Positions 24,764 to 34,439 of a stretch of 56,580 nucleotides of DNA are shown here, in pieces. Made by a program: the position numbers and the translations under genes. This DNA is from JAGQLF01 sp964437465 (lineage in GTDB: Bacteria > Patescibacteriota > Dojkabacteria > J137), in contig CAYTGI010000009.1 in the NCBI GenBank assembly GCA_964437465.1, positions 1-56,580 of the forward strand, given 5' to 3'. The notes below the pieces were generated by a model, which was given only the letters and a program-made list of their open reading frames with translations, was not told the DNA's origin and did no database searches. Within the stretch, counting starts at the first letter, position 1; every line of letters starts with the position of its first letter.

Positions 24764-26263
24764 ATGTCAGATAAAAAAGAAACAGTATCGAATAAGTTAT
24801 CATCTCTTGATCAATTTAAATCTTGGGCTAAAGAAAATGGATTTATATTTCCTTCTTCTGAAATCTATGGAGGATTTCAAGCAGTTTATGACTACGGTCA
24901 CTACGGATATCTTCTAAAAGAAAACATTAAAAATCTTTGGCAGAAAGCGATGTGGCAGGATAGAGATGATGTAGTATCTCTTGACTCAGGAATATTTATG
25001 CATCCAAAAACTTGGGAAGCTAGTGGACATGTTGGTGGATTCTCTGATGTTTTAGTTGAAGATAAGAAAACCCATAAAAGGTATAGAGCGGATCACATAA
25101 TTGAAGATTGGATTTCAGAAAGTAAAAATTTTCAAGAAAAGAAACAATCTTTTATTGATGCAATTCAAGATGAAGATATAAAAAATGCTATTGAGAAAGA
25201 AGATATGGATAAACTTACACCAGATCAACTCGCTGCAATAATTGAGCTGATGGATATTAAAAGTCCTGATGGGAATGACTTAGCTAATCCTAGAAACTTT
25301 AACCTTCTTGTCAAATCTAACCTAGGTACAACTGATTCAACTTTTAATGAAGAGAATGTTTCATATCTTCGAGGAGAAACATGTCAAGGAATTTATCTTA
25401 ACTATAAAAATGTTGTAGACAACCTTAGAGTAAAAGTACCTTTTGGAATTGCTCAGGTTGGAAAAGCATTTAGAAATGAAATTATTGCTAGACAGTTCGT
25501 GTTTAGAACAAGGGAGTTTGAACAGATGGAACTTCAATACTTCATTCATCCGGACATGAATGATGAGAAATTTAAAGAATGGAAAGAAGAGCGAATGAGT
25601 TGGTATACAGATGTGCTAAAAATTGATAAGAAAAGTCTTAAATTTAGACCACATGAGAAACTGATTTTCTACGCGAAAGCAGCTGAAGATGTTGTATATA
25701 ACTTTAACTCAATGGGTAAATTTGATGAGATTGAAGGTATTCATGCTAGATCTGATTATGATTTATCACAACACACTGAATATTCTGGGCAAAAACTTGA
25801 GTACTTTGATCAGCAAAAGAATGAGAGATACACACCTTGGATTGTTGAAGCTTCATGTGGGTTGAATAGAATTGTAATGATGGTAATTGATCATTTCTGG
25901 GAGAATGAAAAAATAGATTCAACAGGTGACGAAAAAAGAGATTATAGAACTGTGTTAAAGTTGCCAACTCATCTAGCACCTATAAAAATTGCGGTTTTAC
26001 CTTTATCTAAGAAAGAACCTTTAACTGAAAAAGCAAGAGAGATTCGAAAAATGCTTTCTGAAAAATATATGGTTGAATATGACGAAACAGCTTCGATCGG
26101 AAAGAGATATAGAAGACAAGATGAAATTGGAACTCCTTTCTGTATAACAGTAGATTTTGATACATTAGATGATAATGCGGTAACAATTCGAGACAGAGAC
26201 TCAATGAAGCAAGAAAGAATTAAAATTGATGAATTAAAAAAGTATTTCTTTGATAAAATCTAA
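24764..26263 (+). CDS. glyS: Glycyl-tRNA synthetase (single-chain, dimeric type)
   Basis: 499 residues, the alpha2 type rather than the alpha/beta pair. FIFPSSEIYGGFQAVYDYGHYG and LDSGIFMHPKTWEASGHVGGFSD are diagnostic near the N-terminus. Motif 2 covers QVGKAFRNEI...FRTREFEQMELQYF, and motif 3 lies in EASCGLNRIVMMVIDHF. A C-terminal anticodon-binding domain follows (LAPIKIAVLPLSKKEPL...RYRRQDEIGTPFCITVD). It charges tRNA-Gly. It was presumably controlled directly by the upstream T-box before the four-helix-bundle cassette came between them. Confidence 0.96.
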   Translation: MSDKKETVSNKLSSLDQFKSWAKENGFIFPSSEIYGGFQAVYDYGHYGYLLKENIKNLWQKAMWQDRDDVVSLDSGIFMHPKTWEASGHVGGFSDVLVEDKKTHKRYRADHIIEDWISESKNFQEKKQSFIDAIQDEDIKNAIEKEDMDKLTPDQLAAIIELMDIKSPDGNDLANPRNFNLLVKSNLGTTDSTFNEENVSYLRGETCQGIYLNYKNVVDNLRVKVPFGIAQVGKAFRNEIIARQFVFRTREFEQMELQYFIHPDMNDEKFKEWKEERMSWYTDVLKIDKKSLKFRPHEKLIFYAKAAEDVVYNFNSMGKFDEIEGIHARSDYDLSQHTEYSGQKLEYFDQQKNERYTPWIVEASCGLNRIVMMVIDHFWENEKIDSTGDEKRDYRTVLKLPTHLAPIKIAVLPLSKKEPLTEKAREIRKMLSEKYMVEYDETASIGKRYRRQDEIGTPFCITVDFDTLDDNAVTIRDRDSMKQERIKIDELKKYFFDKI

Positions 26264-26286
26264 ATGCTTAGTTGTTAAAGAAACTT

Positions 26287-26703
26287 ATGAGAATTCATTG
26301 GCCAACAAATTACACTTTGGATGCAGCATTGGGCTGGCGAAGAGGGGGAAAAATTATACTTGAGACATGCTATGGTAAATTAGTAGATGTAACTGGGGGT
26401 AAAGGAAAAGTTGATATTGTTAAATACTTAGATTTCATTAAAACTGAAATACAATATCGGATCGAAGCTAGGGAGTATGGACCAATACTTAATGGTAAAC
26501 GAATTTTAGGAGAAGAAATCTGGGATTACTATTATGGTAATTTTGGACTAAATGAGGACCATGCTCAAAAAATTGCATTTATTGATCAATTAAGACAGCA
26601 AGCTTTAGCTCAAAGAGACGAGGTTCCAGAAGATCAAACAGATAACTATAATCAAACTTTAGCAATGATGGAAAGATTTGTGGGAGAATTAGTTGAGTCT
26701 TAG
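26287..26703 (+). CDS. Unknown soluble protein downstream of glyS
   Basis: 138 residues from ATG 26287; an in-frame TTG at 26272 would add five residues. No membrane segment. It contains WRRGGKIILETCYGKLVDVTGGKG near the N-terminus and a helical C-terminal half with Gln/Ala-rich HAQKIAFIDQLRQQALAQRDE. No family recognised. It starts 24 bp after glyS and so is probably co-transcribed. Confidence 0.65.
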   Translation: MRIHWPTNYTLDAALGWRRGGKIILETCYGKLVDVTGGKGKVDIVKYLDFIKTEIQYRIEAREYGPILNGKRILGEEIWDYYYGNFGLNEDHAQKIAFIDQLRQQALAQRDEVPEDQTDNYNQTLAMMERFVGELVES

Positions 26704-26762
26704 AATCAGTTTTTTTGAATTTTGTATATGAGCTTTTTGTTCGGAAAATATATTCTAAAGAT

Positions 26763-27488
26763 TTAAATATCTACATCAGACAAATCAAGCTCTTCAATTT
26801 CTCTTAGCCTATTTTCTACAAATTCTCTATTCTCTTCCTCATTATAGTTTTTAAAACCAATCACTGTATCTTTCATTACTTCTATACTTGTAATGTCATC
26901 ACAAGGAATTGGATAAATTCCAACTATCTTCTGGTCTGACTCAAGTTTACCTGGCAGCTTATCTTTAGAAGCATTTCCTGGATAAACAAATATATCTTTA
27001 CCTTGGAAAAAAGATGAATTTAAATTCCTATTTACTTTTTCTAATAATTGAATATCTCTGATGTGTGGAATTTCTTCTTCTTCTCCAGTGAAATAATAGT
27101 AATCTGTAACATCAGCTCTAAAAAAACAATAAGACTCTTCTTTATGAATTGGTTCAATTACTAAGTTAGGAGAGTTACTTAGCTCGAGTGTTGGTACACG
27201 ATCTACTTCAACACCTTCAGAGTTTTTAATAGAGATAGTCGCATCTCTAGCTAGGTTTTCAATCCGGAGGTTTGTAATTTCCATAATATCGAGAGGAACT
27301 ACTTTATCATCAATTTCAGCTACTACATCCTCCTGGTAAAAATTAAGTAAAACTACAGTGGTTACATCTCTTTGAAGTACATCAACAATCCTAAAAAATA
27401 CAAAAAAAGTTATTAGAACCAATAAAAACCCTCCAATAACGAGTGCAGTATAAACCTGAATTTTATATGAAAAGGGAAATCCATTCAT
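26763..27488 (-). CDS. Unknown protein with N-terminal membrane anchor
   Basis: 241 residues. One membrane helix (about 14-36, ALVIGGFLLVLITFFVFF) is followed by an exported, beta-rich, acidic domain: VTTVVLLNFYQEDVVAEIDDKVVPLDI, ATISIKNSEGVEVDRVPTLELS and DDITSIEVMKDTVIGFKNY. No catalytic motif is seen. It may bind envelope components. It follows RNHCP on the minus strand and ends 60 bp from the convergent gene at 26703. Confidence 0.65.
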   Translation of the reverse strand: MNGFPFSYKIQVYTALVIGGFLLVLITFFVFFRIVDVLQRDVTTVVLLNFYQEDVVAEIDDKVVPLDIMEITNLRIENLARDATISIKNSEGVEVDRVPTLELSNSPNLVIEPIHKEESYCFFRADVTDYYYFTGEEEEIPHIRDIQLLEKVNRNLNSSFFQGKDIFVYPGNASKDKLPGKLESDQKIVGIYPIPCDDITSIEVMKDTVIGFKNYNEEENREFVENRLREIEELDLSDVDI

Positions 27489-27527
27489 AATTAACTGTAG
27501 CCTAAAAACCCCATCTGTTCAAGGAAT

Positions 27528-27833
27528 TTACCATATTTTTTGATATAAATCACTGATCAATTCTCTACTATCATCAGGAGCTACTATATTTTTAAGAATC
27601 TTGTTACATTTTTTACATCGATAAACTATTCTTTCTTTTTTATTTATATTTTCTATTCCAATTGGCTCTAAAATACCTTTACAATCATTCTTCCTATCAC
27701 CGGGATTAATATCAACATGTAAGCCAAATAGACAGTTATTACAATGATCTCTTGAACTTGTTGGATGAGGTGAAACTTGTTCGTGGCAACTTATACAAAC
27801 AAATGACTCATTTTTCTTTTCGAATTTCTTCAT
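27528..27833 (-). CDS. RNHCP domain zinc-ribbon protein
   Basis: 101 residues from ATG 27833; the frame extends to a TTG at 27848 but that is part of the -10 region. Cys pairs VCISCHEQ (about 14) and DHCNNCLFGLHVD (about 32) and CKKCNKIL (about 74), with SSRDHCNNCL and INPGDR, match the RNHCP family (named for its conserved residues). Two zinc sites are likely. Function unknown; nucleic-acid binding is plausible. ATG lies 6 nt after TATAAT, which itself overlaps the stop of the upstream MgtC-like gene. Confidence 0.85.
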   Translation of the reverse strand: MKKFEKKNESFVCISCHEQVSPHPTSSRDHCNNCLFGLHVDINPGDRKNDCKGILEPIGIENINKKERIVYRCKKCNKILKNIVAPDDSRELISDLYQKIW

Positions 27834-27839
27834 CGCTGG

Positions 27840-27845
27840 ATTATA
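27840..27845 (-). promoter_or_regulatory. -10 box 6 nt from the RNHCP start, overlapping the upstream stop
   Basis: The minus strand reads TATAATCCAGCGATG. The TAA of the (frame-restored) MgtC-like gene lies inside the hexamer. Confidence 0.55.
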
Positions 27846-29192
27846 CAAGTAAGAAGGTTAATGTTCCAAATAAAGTGATTAATAATCCAATAATTAGATT
27901 TAATCTGAATTCCTTGCTTCCATTTAAATGTCCAAGAATCGCTTTTGAGCCAAAGTTCACAGCGTTAGTAGCTAAAATATTATTGCAGCGGTCTCGACTA
28001 AAATGCTTTGGTCATTAGTTAGCTCTGAGATAGCAATAGTAGGAGCATCCAATCCTAGACTTCCTGAAAGTGCTGTAACTACAAGAACTAACTCTTCAAT
28101 ATTTATTAGTTGTAGTAATTGGATAAGTATAGTTAACCCAACAACTATGCTAACAAATTTTACTGCTGGTCCAATTGAGAAAGGTGTATATTCAATTTCT
28201 ATTTTATGATTAGTCTTTGAATTATTAAAGAGCATGAGTAATCCTATTAGTAAACCAATTACAAACATCGCTAAAAGAGGCAACGAAACTAAATTTGAGA
28301 TTTGAGGAGCAATAATTAACAAAAGAATCAAGATAGAAATTAGGCTTATAGCATTAGAAATCACTGCTGCTCCTGCCAAGCTTTTAGAAGTGCTTTTGGA
28401 AGCTTTTTTTGACCTTGTAGCTAGAGCCACTGTTGTACTTGTGCTTGAAATAAAACCACCAAGAACTGAGGTTAAAAGAATGCTTTTATCAGAGCCGATT
28501 AGTTTAGATGCCAAATAACTTCCAAGATTTATTCCAGAAACGATCACAACTACAATCCAAATTCTGAAAGGATTGATTATAGATATATTTAATAAATCAT
28601 CTGAGATTGAAACCGTACCTTCTTCAATGCCGAAAAGTAATAGTAGGTCTCTCACAAAAAAAACCTGATTAGGAAGTATCGGTAAAATTACTAAAGCAAC
28701 GACTCCAAACTTAAAAATATCAATAATTTCAGTGTGAGTAACTTTTTCTAATAAAACTCCCACTCCTCTTTTTTGAGAAAGAAAAAAAGCTAGTATTACA
28801 AGTATGAATAATATTAATTCTATTGAGACTAGTCCAGAGGTTGTTAAAAAGCCAAGAATGAAAGTAATCATTATTGCGATTTCTGTAGTCATCCCAAATG
28901 CTTCTCTTATTCTTACATTCTCAATATACGCAGCTACAAGGAATGCTATTAATCCAAAGAATGAAGCATATACTAAAAAGCTTTCTCCTGTTGAAAATAG
29001 AATTCCTGCAACACCTCCGAATAAGGCTAATATTGTATATGTTCTTACTCCACCGATTGTGCTCTTCTCATTTTCTTTTTTACTTTTCTTTTGTTTTTTA
29101 TAACTCTCTAAAAGTCTTGTTTCAGATTCAAGTCCTAAAATTGCACCAAAAACAACAGTTAAAAGTATTCGAAAAAATAGTTCATTCTCCAT
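27841..29192 (-). pseudogene. MgtC/DUF4010 membrane protein with apparent one-base frameshift
   Basis: Straight reading gives 406 residues ending ETAAIIF at 27972. In the -1 frame the conserved DUF4010 tail continues without break as LATNAVNFGSKAILGH, then a final hydrophobic helix to the stop at 27841-27843. The break is in a TTTT run (27974-27977); one extra T restores a 450-residue protein. N-terminal MgtC-like part: FGAILGLESETR and GGVRTYTILALFGGVAG. The rest has about ten membrane helices with GGFISSTSTTVALATRS. Role unknown, perhaps ion or magnesium homeostasis. The frameshift is probably a sequence error. Confidence 0.8.
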
Positions 29193-29229
29193 AAAACAGT
29201 TTATATAAATATAAATTGGATATAAAATT

Positions 29230-29889
29230 ATGTATTATATATTTATGGATTTTTTTAAAAATAAAATAAAAATTAACTTAAAAGTTCAGTTACTAATTGC
29301 TATAAGTGTTTTAATACTTGTTTTCCACATATTTTTAGACGGCTGGAGACCTTTAGGTCGTGAGTATAGTATTTTTTATCTTGATGAGGAATACACAATT
29401 GGGGTACTTTTTACATCTGCTGTAGCAATTTTTGTTGGTATTGAATTTATAACTTACTCATTCTTAAAAGATATTCGTCAAAATATCCTACTTCTAATTT
29501 CAGGTTTTTTCTTTCTTGCTCTAGCTTTAGATGAATTTTTTAGCATTCACGAATCATTTAACACTTACTTAGGTGAAACTCTTACAGGAATTCAGGTTAT
29601 AAGTGACACAACTAGCTTTTCATGGGTTTTTAGTTTAGGCATTATAGTTTTGTTAGTGATTTTGCTTTTAGCAAGATTAGTTATAAGTGAGAGAGACAAA
29701 ACTATTCAAGCTTCCTATATTATTGGTTTGAGTCTTTTTGTCTCAGTTTTAGGCTTAGAATTAATAGGAGGAAGACTTTTTGGACAAGAAATCTATAGAT
29801 TCGTTATAGGATTAGAAGAATTTTTTGAAATGTTAGGTATAATCTTTTTTTACAATGCTATTGTATTAAAAGATGAAAAAGAAAGATAA
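29230..29889 (+). CDS. Unknown multi-pass membrane protein
   Basis: 219 residues with about six hydrophobic helices (19-36, 55-75, 84-103, 128-150, 160-178, 195-212). Conserved-looking polar residues sit near membrane faces (DEFFSIHE at about 101, and LEEFFEMLG near the end). No family recognised. A second start at ATG 29245 (MDFFKNKI) may be the real one. Its 3' end overlaps the miaA start by 17 bp, indicating co-translation. Confidence 0.7.
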   Translation: MYYIFMDFFKNKIKINLKVQLLIAISVLILVFHIFLDGWRPLGREYSIFYLDEEYTIGVLFTSAVAIFVGIEFITYSFLKDIRQNILLLISGFFFLALALDEFFSIHESFNTYLGETLTGIQVISDTTSFSWVFSLGIIVLLVILLLARLVISERDKTIQASYIIGLSLFVSVLGLELIGGRLFGQEIYRFVIGLEEFFEMLGIIFFYNAIVLKDEKER

Positions 29890-30817
29890 AGTTATTATTG
29901 TTTGCGGCCCTACAGGATCGGGTAAGTCTGATTTAGCTTTGAAAGTTGCGAGGGAATATAATGGAGAATTAATTAACATTGATTCAAGACAGATTTATAA
30001 GTATTTGGATATTGGAACAAATAAAGATGTACCTACAGAAAATTCTAAATTCCAATACTCAAACCCAAAACAAATTCCAAATTACAATGACTTAATAAAA
30101 GTAAAACCATATAAATTCAATGGTATATCAATACATCTTATCTCATTCTTAAATCCAGATCACAGGTTTGATGTTTTTAAATATAAAAAACTAGCTGAAG
30201 AATTTATTGACGATGTTTTATCAAGAGGTAAATTACCTATTCTTGTTGGAGGTACAGGTCTATACATTGATGCTCTTGTTAAAAATTACCAAGTTACAGA
30301 ATTCGACAACTCAAAAATTCGTAAAGATTTAGAAAACTTAAATGCTACTGAACTTCAACAAAAACTAAGAAGCCTCAATGAACAAACTCTTGAATCAATG
30401 AACAACAGTGATTTAAATAACCCAAGAAGATTAATTAGAACTATTGAAAAGGAAATTTTTGAAACAGATGTAAAAAAGGCTGATCCAAAGCACGATTTTA
30501 AAATGCTTTATCCTGAATTTGATTGGGAATACCTACTTTTTAAACTTGATAAAAGAGTTGATCAGATGTTTAGAAATGGAATAATTAAAGAAGTTAAAAA
30601 AGTTCTTGAAATGGGCTTCCCAGAAGATTCTATAGCATTACAAGGTATAGGTTACAGGGAGGTTTTAAGCTTTCTAAATGGAGAGATATCTATAAACGAA
30701 TGTATTGAAAAAGTGAAATCTTCACATAGGCAGTATGCAAAACGACAAAGGACCTGGTTTGAGGGTCAAGGGAGAAATTATGATTTACAGATTGTTAGTG
30801 ACTCTAAGTATCTTTGA
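29873..30817 (+). CDS. miaA: tRNA dimethylallyltransferase MiaA
   Basis: 314 residues. It adds a dimethylallyl group from DMAPP to A37 of tRNAs reading UNN codons. P-loop CGPTGSGKSD (about 11), INIDSRQIYKYLDIGT (DSxQVY motif, about 34), HRFDVFKYKKLA, GGTGLYIDALV (about 125) and the C-terminal ALQGIGYREVLSFL with YAKRQRTWF are all present. A short insertion (about 58-80, NPKQIPNYNDLIKVKPYKF) is seen in some miaA sequences. Overlaps the upstream membrane protein gene. Confidence 0.95.
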   Translation: MKKKDKVIIVCGPTGSGKSDLALKVAREYNGELINIDSRQIYKYLDIGTNKDVPTENSKFQYSNPKQIPNYNDLIKVKPYKFNGISIHLISFLNPDHRFDVFKYKKLAEEFIDDVLSRGKLPILVGGTGLYIDALVKNYQVTEFDNSKIRKDLENLNATELQQKLRSLNEQTLESMNNSDLNNPRRLIRTIEKEIFETDVKKADPKHDFKMLYPEFDWEYLLFKLDKRVDQMFRNGIIKEVKKVLEMGFPEDSIALQGIGYREVLSFLNGEISINECIEKVKSSHRQYAKRQRTWFEGQGRNYDLQIVSDSKYL

Positions 30818-30900
30818 ATTTGAGTAGTAGAAGTTGCACTTTAAGAATGCTGATGCACATATTCAAATTGATGATATAATCCAAAAGTTTTGTTATTAAA

Positions 30901-31614
30901 ATGAGTAGCGATAAACTTGACGAAATGGAGGATCCTGAAAATATTGGGGGTATTGAATGTTATTTTTTGACAGAAAAAGGAGAAAAAAAAGACCCTCATG
31001 ATGTTATCCTAGAACTTTTAGATGATGATAGTTTATTAAATCAAGATCAGGATCTATGGTGTCAGGTTATAGATGAAGCTAGAAGAAAGATAGCTCAAAA
31101 CAATCCTAGATTAGAAAAAGCGCTTGAAAGAGCTGGTCAAAGGATTAAAGAGAGGGATAATGATTATTACTTCAGAGTGTTTAAACCACGTCAGTCCTCA
31201 TTGAATTTAGAACCTAGTCAAGATGATTTAGAAGATGCAGAAAGACTGAGGGAGGAAATTGAAAGGGTCAATGGAAACTTTTATCCAGATTTAGCTACAG
31301 ATAAAATAATAGAGTTTGAACCTTCAGATTTTGCTAGTGTTGTTTTGAATATTGTTAGTAGTCTTGAGTTGGGTGATGATGATTACGAAAATTTAGGTTT
31401 CAAAGAAACTGATTTAAGTTCAGTAGTAAAATTAGTTGGAAAAGCAAATTGGAATGATCCACATATTGTTGGGGCTCTTAGACAGAATGTAGGTAGAGTA
31501 TATAAATACTCTTTTAGAGATGGAAGGAATAATTATACTGAGAATCAGTTAAGAATTATGGAGCTATGTTTAAGAGTAGGTGAGTATATAACCAACAGAT
31601 TGGCTGAACAATAG
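30901..31614 (+). CDS. Unknown acidic protein
   Basis: 237 residues, soluble, acidic, mostly helical (DVILELLDDDSLLNQDQDLWCQVIDEARRKIA; EDAERLREEIERVNG). No signal peptide or known motif. TATAAT (30875-30880) lies 20 nt upstream of the ATG. It converges on lysS; an AT-only palindrome (about 31636-31661) lies between them. It is similar in style to the other small acidic hypotheticals of the window. Confidence 0.65.
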   Translation: MSSDKLDEMEDPENIGGIECYFLTEKGEKKDPHDVILELLDDDSLLNQDQDLWCQVIDEARRKIAQNNPRLEKALERAGQRIKERDNDYYFRVFKPRQSSLNLEPSQDDLEDAERLREEIERVNGNFYPDLATDKIIEFEPSDFASVVLNIVSSLELGDDDYENLGFKETDLSSVVKLVGKANWNDPHIVGALRQNVGRVYKYSFRDGRNNYTENQLRIMELCLRVGEYITNRLAEQ

Positions 31615-31652
31615 TCATTGTATTTGGTTAAACGAAATAATTAATTATCTTT

Positions 31653-33938
31653 TTAATTAATTACCCCATACTCAGTGACGTTTCCTCCTGTAAAATCTTC
31701 AATTCTTGCTCCAACTATTCCTAAAACTTTTTTAATATATTCTTCAGTGATTTCATTATGACCATCAACAAAAACAATAATTCTATCTGTTTCATTAGTT
31801 ATTTTGGTCCTATCTGAGTCTCTGTAATTGTAATTCATACATATAACTCCTGTTTTATCAGAGTAGCAAAGTGAACCTTTTGGTACATCAGTTGGTTTTT
31901 CTTCAAGGATTTTCGTTATCTGATCTTTCTCCTCAGCTTTTCTAAGAATTATTGGAGCATCGACAGCATCTAAATTATATGCTGCCATTGGAATGGCAAA
32001 TTCTATTGATGTAACGTTATATGTGTCAACTACATTATTTATATTATAAATTCCTTTACCTTTCACAACTCTTCTCATTAAAGCTTCTGCACTATTAAGA
32101 GTACTGTTTGGATCTGCCCCAAAGGCTTTATATAGTTCTCTAAATCCCTTAATATTAGTGTTTTCTTTTATTTCAGATTGATTCTTAAATTGATTTTTTA
32201 CTTTACTTGAAACAACTTCTTTTAATTTTTCTAATTCTGAATTATTTTTAGAAACGATCACATTTTCCACAACTATGAAACCAGTTTTAATACCAGTAAA
32301 TTCTTCCCTGACTGAATTATCAATTATTACTAAATCTTTATTAAAAGTAATTTTATCTAACTCGATTGATTTGTGATCAATTTCATCATCAACAATAGAT
32401 CTATTAATATTCTCTAAATCAACCTCTGGATAGATTTTTTTAGTTACCTCACTAACATGATATTTCATCTGGGGGAAAGGAACTCCTTCTCTTGCTGTAA
32501 CATCCTCTAGAAACCAAAACACTCTCTCACTATGACCATATCCAAAAGTAGGAGGCATTCCGTACTCAAGCATTTCGACATAATCAATATCTAACCACTG
32601 GGCTTCGTCGTCTCCAGAATCTCGCATCTCTTGTTGCTCAATAAATCTTTCATATTGATCAATAGCATCATTTACTTCACTCCACCCATTACCTAGCTCA
32701 CTTCCAGCAATAATTGGCTGAAATCGTTCAACCATTTTAGGATTAACTTTACTTGGTTTTTGAAGTGGGGATAAGTATTTAGGATGATTGATTAAAAAAG
32801 CTGGGCCAGCAATAGTTTTTCGGATCTGTTTCCACAATGAATCTATACCTCGAGGGATGTTTATTGTTTTTTCATCGAATTCAATATTATTATCTTTCAA
32901 TAGCTTAATAACTTCTTCAATTTCTACATTATAAATGTCACTAATTCCAAAACTCTCTTTCATTATTTGATTAAAATCAATTTTTTCCCATTTTTTACTG
33001 AAATCTACCTCAAAACCTCGAATATTGAAAATATACTTACCTCCATAAACACTATCGATAATATGTTTAAATAATTCTTCAATAAAATTCATTCCATCTT
33101 CCCAGTTAGCATAAGCCCAATAAAATTCCATAGCAACATGTTCTGGAAGATGTTCATCAGAAAGACCTTCATTTCTGAACCTTGCACCAATATCATAAAC
33201 TTTCTCAAATCCTCCTCCAACTAATCTTTTAAGAGGTAGTTCATGAGAAATTCTAAGATAGAAATCTTCATTAATAGCATTCATGTGAGTTTTGAATGGG
33301 ACAGCATCTCCTCCACCTGGGATATGCTCTAGAATTGGAATATTCACTTCGTGAAATCCTCTAGAGTTAAAAAACTCTCTGTGAGCTTGCCAGAACTTAG
33401 CTCTTCTTATAAACCGATGTCTTACCTCCGGATGTACTACCATATCTACATATCTTCTCCTAAATCTTTCTTCTTTATCTTCAATTTCTGTTGGAATTGG
33501 TCTGATAGATTTTTCTAACATTATCAACTCACTTGGAGTTACGGAGATCTCTCCTCTATTAGTTTTAGTGACATAGCCATTGGCCTGAATGAAATCACCT
33601 ATGTCTATGAGATTGATATTATCAAATCCTAGATTACCACTATTAGTATCTGATGGGTGCATTTCATCTTGCTTAATGTAAAGCTGAATTTTCCCACTCT
33701 CGTCTTCAACGTCAATAAAAACAAGACCTCCATGCTCCCTTATAGTACTAACTCTTCCAACTACAGAAACAGTTTCGTTCTCAAGATTTTCAAAGTTTGA
33801 ATGTATATTTTCAGATAAGTGCGTCCTTGTTGATTCTGAAGGATAAGGATCAAATCCCAATTCTCTTAATGTTTCTACTTTTTTTATTCTGATTCTCCTC
33901 TGACCTAATAGATCGGATGATTCTTTATCATTACTCAT
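31653..33938 (-). CDS. lysS: Lysyl-tRNA synthetase (class II) fused to a B3/4 domain
   Basis: 761 residues from ATG 33938 (the frame extends to a TTG at 33950), against about 500 for a normal LysRS. N-terminal OB fold: VSVVGRVSTIREHGGLVFIDVED. Class II catalytic core: ERFRRRYVDM, PFKTHMNA, ARFRNEGLSDEHLPEHVAMEFYWAY (motif 2) and GYGHSERVFWFLEDV (motif 3). The last ~220 residues are a B3/4 domain as in PheRS-beta and free-standing tRNA editing-like proteins: FRELYKAFGADPNSTLNSAEALMRRV, YNVTSIEFAIPMAAYNLDAVDAP and MNYNYRDSDRTKITNET. The frame is continuous. TATAAT lies 35 nt upstream. Confidence 0.93.
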   Translation of the reverse strand: MSNDKESSDLLGQRRIRIKKVETLRELGFDPYPSESTRTHLSENIHSNFENLENETVSVVGRVSTIREHGGLVFIDVEDESGKIQLYIKQDEMHPSDTNSGNLGFDNINLIDIGDFIQANGYVTKTNRGEISVTPSELIMLEKSIRPIPTEIEDKEERFRRRYVDMVVHPEVRHRFIRRAKFWQAHREFFNSRGFHEVNIPILEHIPGGGDAVPFKTHMNAINEDFYLRISHELPLKRLVGGGFEKVYDIGARFRNEGLSDEHLPEHVAMEFYWAYANWEDGMNFIEELFKHIIDSVYGGKYIFNIRGFEVDFSKKWEKIDFNQIMKESFGISDIYNVEIEEVIKLLKDNNIEFDEKTINIPRGIDSLWKQIRKTIAGPAFLINHPKYLSPLQKPSKVNPKMVERFQPIIAGSELGNGWSEVNDAIDQYERFIEQQEMRDSGDDEAQWLDIDYVEMLEYGMPPTFGYGHSERVFWFLEDVTAREGVPFPQMKYHVSEVTKKIYPEVDLENINRSIVDDEIDHKSIELDKITFNKDLVIIDNSVREEFTGIKTGFIVVENVIVSKNNSELEKLKEVVSSKVKNQFKNQSEIKENTNIKGFRELYKAFGADPNSTLNSAEALMRRVVKGKGIYNINNVVDTYNVTSIEFAIPMAAYNLDAVDAPIILRKAEEKDQITKILEEKPTDVPKGSLCYSDKTGVICMNYNYRDSDRTKITNETDRIIVFVDGHNEITEEYIKKVLGIVGARIEDFTGGNVTEYGVIN

Positions 33939-33962
33939 ATTATTTTTCAAAATGATAAAAGA

Positions 33963-34361
33963 TTATATCAGATCAAGCTCTTCGATTGGTGCTGGGCTTA
34001 TCGTGGGATTCTTTAAAGTTTTTTTTTCAGAGCTAATAAGAATTTTTGATGCCCATATAGAGTATTTTAGCCCATGTTTTCTTTTGAATTTAGAGAAAAG
34101 CATGTGTACTAATTGTTTTGTTGTAGCGTATTTCGACGGATCATCGCTTTCTAAAATTCCGTACATGGTTGCTGACCTTGGATTATTCGATTCTTCTTCA
34201 AAATCGGCACTTTCGAAAAGATCAATATTTGCTACATCAAAAATCTCTGGAAATTTTTCTCTTACCTCTGCATCAATTTTTTGCAGCAATGCAAATATAT
34301 GTGGCTCTTCCGAGGGGTCTAATAGGGAAAATTGTACTTTAAACTCACTGTGATATTTCAT
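33963..34361 (-). CDS. Unknown small protein upstream of lysS
   Basis: 132 residues, soluble. It starts MKYHSEFKVQFSLLDPSEEPHIF and has a basic helix near residue 88 (HMLFSKFKRKHGLKYSIWASKILIS). No motif recognised. Its stop TAA lies inside a TATAAT that can serve as the lysS -10 box, a junction style repeated at 27840. The opposite strand is also open over almost the same span, but the minus reading has the plausible composition and context. Confidence 0.6.
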   Translation of the reverse strand: MKYHSEFKVQFSLLDPSEEPHIFALLQKIDAEVREKFPEIFDVANIDLFESADFEEESNNPRSATMYGILESDDPSKYATTKQLVHMLFSKFKRKHGLKYSIWASKILISSEKKTLKNPTISPAPIEELDLI

Positions 34362-34390
34362 ATTAAATTCGTATTTATAAATATAAAGTT

Positions 34391-34418
34391 AAGAGCCTCC
34401 ATTTATATGGAGGCTCTT
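34391..34418. terminator. Hairpin AAGAGCCTCCAT/ATGGAGGCTCTT
   Basis: A perfect 12-bp stem with a 4-nt loop. Lying between the 20-residue mini-gene (34440-34502) and the gene at 34361, it would terminate the mini-gene transcript on the minus strand. Only a short T-run follows. Confidence 0.75.
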
Positions 34419-34439
34419 ATTAGTATATCTAAACAATTA

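Noticed and set aside
33952..34353. Plus-strand 133-codon frame opposite the gene at 33963-34361
   Set aside because: The minus frame has better composition, a start near TATAAA-like sequence and fits the operon with lysS; the plus frame is probably its shadow.
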